Source of the DNA: Marisa cornuarietis | Lineage: Eukaryota; Mollusca; Gastropoda; Architaenioglossa; Ampullariidae | DNA length: 64,000 bases | Direction of reading: 5' to 3' | Assembly (NCBI GenBank): GCA_004794655.1 | Contig: SMMW01000019.1 | Coordinates: 1,561,501 to 1,625,500 of the forward strand | Shown here: one piece after another, positions 59,914-64,000 of the stretch | How the letters are laid out: each line of letters begins with the position of its first letter | Position numbering within the stretch: the stretch's first letter is position 1 | Translations under genes and position numbers: made by a program | The notes under the pieces: model-generated | What the model was told of the DNA's origin: nothing | Database searches by the model: none | Seen by the model: the letters and a program-made list of their open reading frames with translations, nothing else

Positions 59914-59998
59914 CCTTGCGGTAAAGAGCGGTGCAAATCAGCAAGAACGCAACAAAGAGGCCAAGTTGAACCCCATGCCAGAGAAGGACGAACCGTGG
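59914..59998 (+). CDS. RGS-like protein: second coding exon (linker before the RGS domain)
   Basis: 85 bases: one base completing a Cys codon from the first exon, then 28 codons, LAVKSGANQQERNKEAKLNP then MPEKDEPW. In vertebrate RZ proteins the cysteine string is followed by C-L-T-V-R and a charged linker before the RGS domain, so C-LAVKSG fits. The acceptor is strong: branch-like TACTCAC at 59877-59883, TTTTTTTCAG at the edge. The donor chosen (TGG followed by GTACCA) is weak. A stronger GTGAGT at 60057 would extend the exon by 19 hydrophobic codons read from T-rich, intron-like sequence, so I prefer the first. A second phase is also open across these 85 bases. The RGS domain exons must lie beyond 64000. 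Confidence 0.55.
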
Positions 59999-61214
59999 GT
60001 ACCATTTTTCTTGTCTTGGTTTTTAAATTATAATACAATCGCCTGTGTTGCTGAAAGTGAGTCCTCCGTTTGAAGGCTGTCTTTTACTAGCAAAGGTTGT
60101 GGTTATTAGTGTCATCTCTACCATGTAGACCTGCCACATACAAACCGTCTTGCGCACCTTACCTTCCGACTATCTGCGCAGCTTCCATCAGTAAATCATT
60201 ACCTGGATGTCATTAAGTGCGTCAGGCAGTGTCAGTGAAGAAGAAGAAGACGAAGAAGAACTACTCATCTATTACCCTCCCCCCCCCCCCCAAGTGGCAG
60301 TCAGCAAGAAAGATATAAAGGAATAAGGAGAAGACTACCGGCTACTTCAGATATTCATGAAGAAGGTAGTTCATAAGGCTAACTTTGAGAACTTCGAGGA
60401 TTAGCCGATCCAACAGATCAAGTCCAGTAAAAATTATAACTGAAGGTGGGAGCCATAAAAGCTCTTCGTTTTGTCAGTAGCTGTTGATCATGGCCTTGAA
60501 ACTGCAATTTCTTTGTGTAGGCCCTGCGTATAGACTATGTAAACATTATCTGTAAACGTCACGTACACAACGAGGTCGCTGGCATCTCGCTTAATATTTC
60601 TGTGAACAGTTGAAGATGTCCGGAAAAGTAGGGAAAATGACGTCACACTCGTTGTTAGGACGGAACGCGATGTTCTTATATTCTATCCGTGAAATAATAT
60701 ATCTGCCACTTTCATTTCTTTCACGGTTGCCAAGGAAACTGCCTGGCACCTGCAAAACGAGCTGAAATTCCGACATCCGCAAACGTCTTCACTAGCCTGC
60801 AGCAGTGTCACAGAAGAGCGAAGAGTTTTAGTGCAGAAGCTGGTAGCTGGACAACGTTTACTGTGTGTTGTAAAAACTCTTATGTAACACAACCCTGGTA
60901 TCATCTTAGGTGGTACTTAAAGACGCGTAACTTTGATGATCATTGAGCATAGAACTTCGAGAAGCTTTGACGCCTTTGATTGCGATTTCAGCAGCTCACG
61001 ACTAAGGAGAAGAGAAAACATCCCAAACGACAGAGAAAGAATTTCACAATTACAGATTATAGCCGTTACGACTTGTGGCTCTAGAATTCTTTCTGCCAGC
61101 CAAAACTAACACCCGAATCGCTGGTAAAAATATACTTCATCCCCAGCGAATTAGGATTCAGGTAGAGGAAAAGATGTCTCGGGCACAAGACGCCAGCTGT
61201 GAAGACAAACAATG
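59999..61214. other. Probable intron, unassigned
   Basis: GAA triplets at about 60237-60262, a poly-C run at about 60280-60291, and TGACGTCA at 60638-60645. I searched for the WxxSFDKLM-type start of an RGS domain and did not find it. Confidence 0.45.
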
Positions 61215-61610
61215 GCGGATGGAGGAACCTAGTCAACTTTAGAACTGAAGGCACTTTAATGAATGGACAACCTAGTCAGCCATAGAATTTGAACGCTGAT
61301 TAATGAATGGATGACTATTCAGCCCTAGAATTCAAGGCACATTGTCCTTGACAACCTAGGCAGTCCTGGAATTGAAGGCGCATTGATGGATGGATAGCGT
61401 AGACAGTCATGGAAGTAAAAACAAACACTGATGATTGGAGATTCTATTTAGCTATAGAATTGAAGGCACGCACACAAATGGACAGTCTAGTCAGCCCTAG
61501 AAATGTTGGCACACTGATGAAAGGACACCCATCACCCATCGAAGAGAAGGCGTGTTGTTGAATGGACAACCTAGTCAGCCCTGGAAGTGAAGATAAATTC
61601 TGGCGAAGGA
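61215..61610. repeat. Degenerate 43-bp tandem array, about nine units
   Basis: Phrases like GGACAACCTAGTCAGCCCTA then GAATTGAAGGCAC recur near 61225, 61269, 61312, 61353, 61397, 61440, 61482, 61526 and 61567, spaced 41-44 bp. In reverse complement the core GGCTGACTAGGTTGTC nearly equals GGCTGAGCTAGGTTGTC of the 58668-58855 array. Confidence 0.85.
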
Positions 61611-61879
61611 AAGAAGCAAGTAGCGCAAACACTTTCAGAAAAGAGATGTTTTCATCCGGTTGCCTAAGTGCTAAAGGTAATAAAGCAGTTACAGCTAGAA
61701 AATGCCTGTTAAAATATCAGTCTATACGAGTATTAACGTGTGCGTGTTTCTAATCAATGTTCTGTGTAAGTGGGTGCATGTATCTGCATGGACGTGCATG
61801 TCCTGCGTATCAATGCGTAACCATGATTACAGTAGGAAAAAAAACAAAGCTGAGCTGCAATAATTAGGATACCACAGTC

Positions 61880-63060
61880 TTCTAATGATACTTACATCAC
61901 CAAACAAAGTTTTAGAGACAAGGTCTTTAAAAGCATGTGTAGGCATAACGGGTGGACCTAACTATAGGAAGGTATCTGTACATATTAACGATCTCAGGTT
62001 TTTGACAATCAACCATTTTTTGTTTTGCAATCACACCCCCATTTCTACAAACAACACCAACGTTAGATTTTTCCATATTTACCTCACATTTCAAACATTT
62101 GGAAACTTGATACAAAGCCTTTATTAGACTTTTAAACCCCGCTACCAGAAACTAGTGTGATATCGTCAGCAAACAGTGGAATAAACAGCTGGATCAAGTC
62201 AGGCAAAAGCTAATGTTACGTGGACCTTTTTGTCGAATTTCACAAGTAAAGGCCACAAAATCTCCTTGTTTAAAACCTCTCGGACAGTTGAAGCTGTCGG
62301 TTGAAATAACCCAACTCTTACCCTAGCCTTAACAACTTCATACATATTTTTGATGGCTCTTTACATCTTTCTATGAATACTTTTTTTTAAGTACGTGCCT
62401 TAGCTTTTCTCTTGTAACAGAGTCAGAGGCTTTTTGAAAATCAGTGTAACCTGAATATAGTTTGTGCCTGGCCAATTGCTTTTGTACGAGTGCCTTTAGG
62501 GTTAATTTGATATACTGGGCTATGATTTCTTTTTTACTGAAACCAGTGTTTTTCTTCACCTACTATATTGTAATATCAACACAGTTATTAAACTGTGTGC
62601 AGAGAATAGAATTATAAATTTTACTGCAAATACGTAAGAGAAATACCACGCCTGTTGTATGACTGGTTAACATCAACCTACTTTAACAAGGGCTGAATAA
62701 TGGAATCGGTCCATTCATCAGGAAATTTTACCCGATCAAATAGGCAATTTGAAAAGAGACTAATAAAAGGAGAGATGATAGTTAAAGATTGTTTTAAGTT
62801 CCCCAATCAGCCCTCACGTCCCCGCTGCTTTGTTATCCCTCAGTGATTAGACCACCCGCATTACTTCTTCCATAGTAATAGGATTATTTAATTCTAGGCC
62901 ATCATCATCATCTACGTGGGTAACGTTAACGTTATCAAGGTTTAACTTGATTGAATCAGTAAAGGAATTAAAAATGACTGTTCCAGGTTTCTTGGAATAC
63001 AGAGCTACTAGCAAGGGGTTCTCTATGAAAAGACTCGAGTGTCTCCTAAAATAATTTTAG
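61880..63060 (-). mobile_element. Non-LTR retrotransposon relic, RT domain
   Basis: Read on the minus strand through stops and shifts: NNPITMEEVMRVV and DNKAAG (start of RT), KFPDEWTDSIIQPLLK-like, FSKKEIIAQYIKLTL, then YTDFQKASDSVTREKLRHVL (motif A; normally DFQKAFDSV, so a Phe is changed to Ser), CPRGFKQGD (QGD block), LFADDI-like text near 62170, and VNMEKSNVGVVCRNGG then VNMYRYLPIVRSTR. The block order is that of CR1/L2-type LINE polymerases. It has many stops and is inactive. It ends before the C-terminal part. Confidence 0.85.
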
Positions 63061-64000
63061 GTCATTTTCATTTCATTTCTTTATTTGGCTATAAGCTTTA
63101 GGGGCGGGGCATTTGTAATCATAAACAATATGAAATACAAAGCAGAGATATAGCACATAATAACAATCCTATATAGGCATTACATAGTGCAACTGCAATG
63201 GTAACAATATGGCAAATGAACAAGACATTCTTATCACACTAAAACATAAAGGAGTATAGAGTTATTTAAATAGTGACACCGCAAGGAATATGCATTTGCT
63301 AAGAAAATTTGAATGCACTCAGGTGGCGCACAAAATACCCTGGAAGCTAAACAGCTAACAGAAGCTGAGCACACAGTTAGAGATATTGAAATTCATCACC
63401 TACCTCACTTAGATTACTCAACAGACATGTTCTTAAATCTCTATCACTATATCTTAATTGTTGAATAGAAAATTTAAGGCAGCTTATCCTGAATTTTATT
63501 AAGTGAGCTCTAAGGGCAGGGGATAAGTGTAATTAAGTATTTCTCTAAGCCAAAATCTTTTTTAAGCATACGTAAATAACGCAGAAATTATTTGTATAAT
63601 ATCTTGTTTCCATTCTTGAATAAACTGATCTTTCAAACGTTGCATTACCAGCTTTGAAATTTGACGGGGAGAAAAACTACAACCAAGATACCAAAGAACG
63701 AAAGACCTAAAGTATCTAGCAATGACCGTACTAAACTAGCGTAGCTCACATACTGAGTTATCAAACAAAATCTTGCCCATTCGGAAGGACAGATCATGTT
63801 CGTGCTGCAAAGTTATGGTTCGTACATAATCTATACCAGAAACATAGAAACACATACTGTCTTTCAAAGAATTAAGTACTAGTATTTTGTAGTTTTATTT
63901 ATTTTTCTAAAAATGTTTTGTATTCTTTTCTCTTTGCTATGTAAGTTAATCTAGCACTGATCCTAGAGTTTTGATAAAGGTTAAAAATCTTCTCCTAAGT
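63061..64000 (-). mobile_element. Non-LTR retrotransposon relic, C-terminal part and 3' end (runs off the window)
   Basis: The minus strand gives VMQRLKDQFIQEWKQDI, then LRAHLIKFRISCLKFSIQQL, RYSDRDLRTCLL and EVGDEFQYL. This resembles the C-terminal end of CR1/L2-type LINE ORF2 (R-x-C-x2-C and VEDEYHFL-like blocks). The 3' end has AATAAAGAAATGAAATG with a short AAATG tail at about 63065-63085. Its 3' end abuts the 5' side of the neighbouring RT relic in the same orientation. Confidence 0.65.

Overview
This window looks like a non-coding-rich stretch of an animal nuclear genome. Protein-like exons are tiny and far apart, with GT-AG splice signals and an 18 kb candidate intron. There are dozens of di-, tri- and tetranucleotide microsatellites, several minisatellites, tRNA-derived SINEs and decayed non-LTR retrotransposons. 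Nothing is bacterial: there are no operons, and the longest uninterrupted reading frames are retrotransposon relics or low-complexity shadows. The repeat mix and the retrotransposon style (RT relics with an LLYGCDTW-type C-terminal block, tRNA SINEs) suggest a lophotrochozoan invertebrate, most likely a mollusc. That assignment is inference and cannot be proven from the window.

The one host gene I can name is on the plus strand: an RGS protein of the RZ subfamily (RGS17/19/20-like). Its N-terminal coding exon is at 41649-41839 and ends in a cysteine string (CCFC) at a strong GTGAGT donor. A second exon at 59914-59998 follows a textbook branch point, polypyrimidine tract and CAG acceptor. The two exons join in phase. 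The RGS domain itself is not in the window and should lie downstream of 64000. Two further donor-bounded exon-like segments sit inside the intron (48701-48756 and 49302-49397); the first could be an alternative N-terminus.

Layout. 1-7450: mostly unassigned sequence with an 84-bp hairpin, a degenerate minisatellite and a CpG-rich promoter-like block near 2.1-3.0 kb. 7451-8840: a homogeneous 31-bp tandem array of about 45 units, each carrying a TCF/LEF-type ATCAAAG core. 8841-19519: unassigned sequence with microsatellites and three LINE relics. 19520-33690: an intact SINE with target-site duplications, small tandem duplications, a 5'-truncated LINE with a 13-bp target-site duplication, and more SINE copies. 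33690-41648: a promoter-like block on the minus strand, a LINE RT relic, a pair of RFX X-box-like motifs, a 42-unit GT tract and T-rich/A-rich low-complexity blocks before the RGS exon. 41649-59998: RGS exons and intron, with minisatellites and SINEs inside the intron. 59999-64000: a 43-bp array and two LINE relics lying head to tail.

No clearly new biological system is visible. The observations most worth following are the shortened cysteine string and possible alternative first exons of the RGS gene, the TCF/LEF-like satellite, two related 43-bp arrays in inverted orientation on either side of RGS exon 2, and an excess of the palindrome TGACGTCA across the window.
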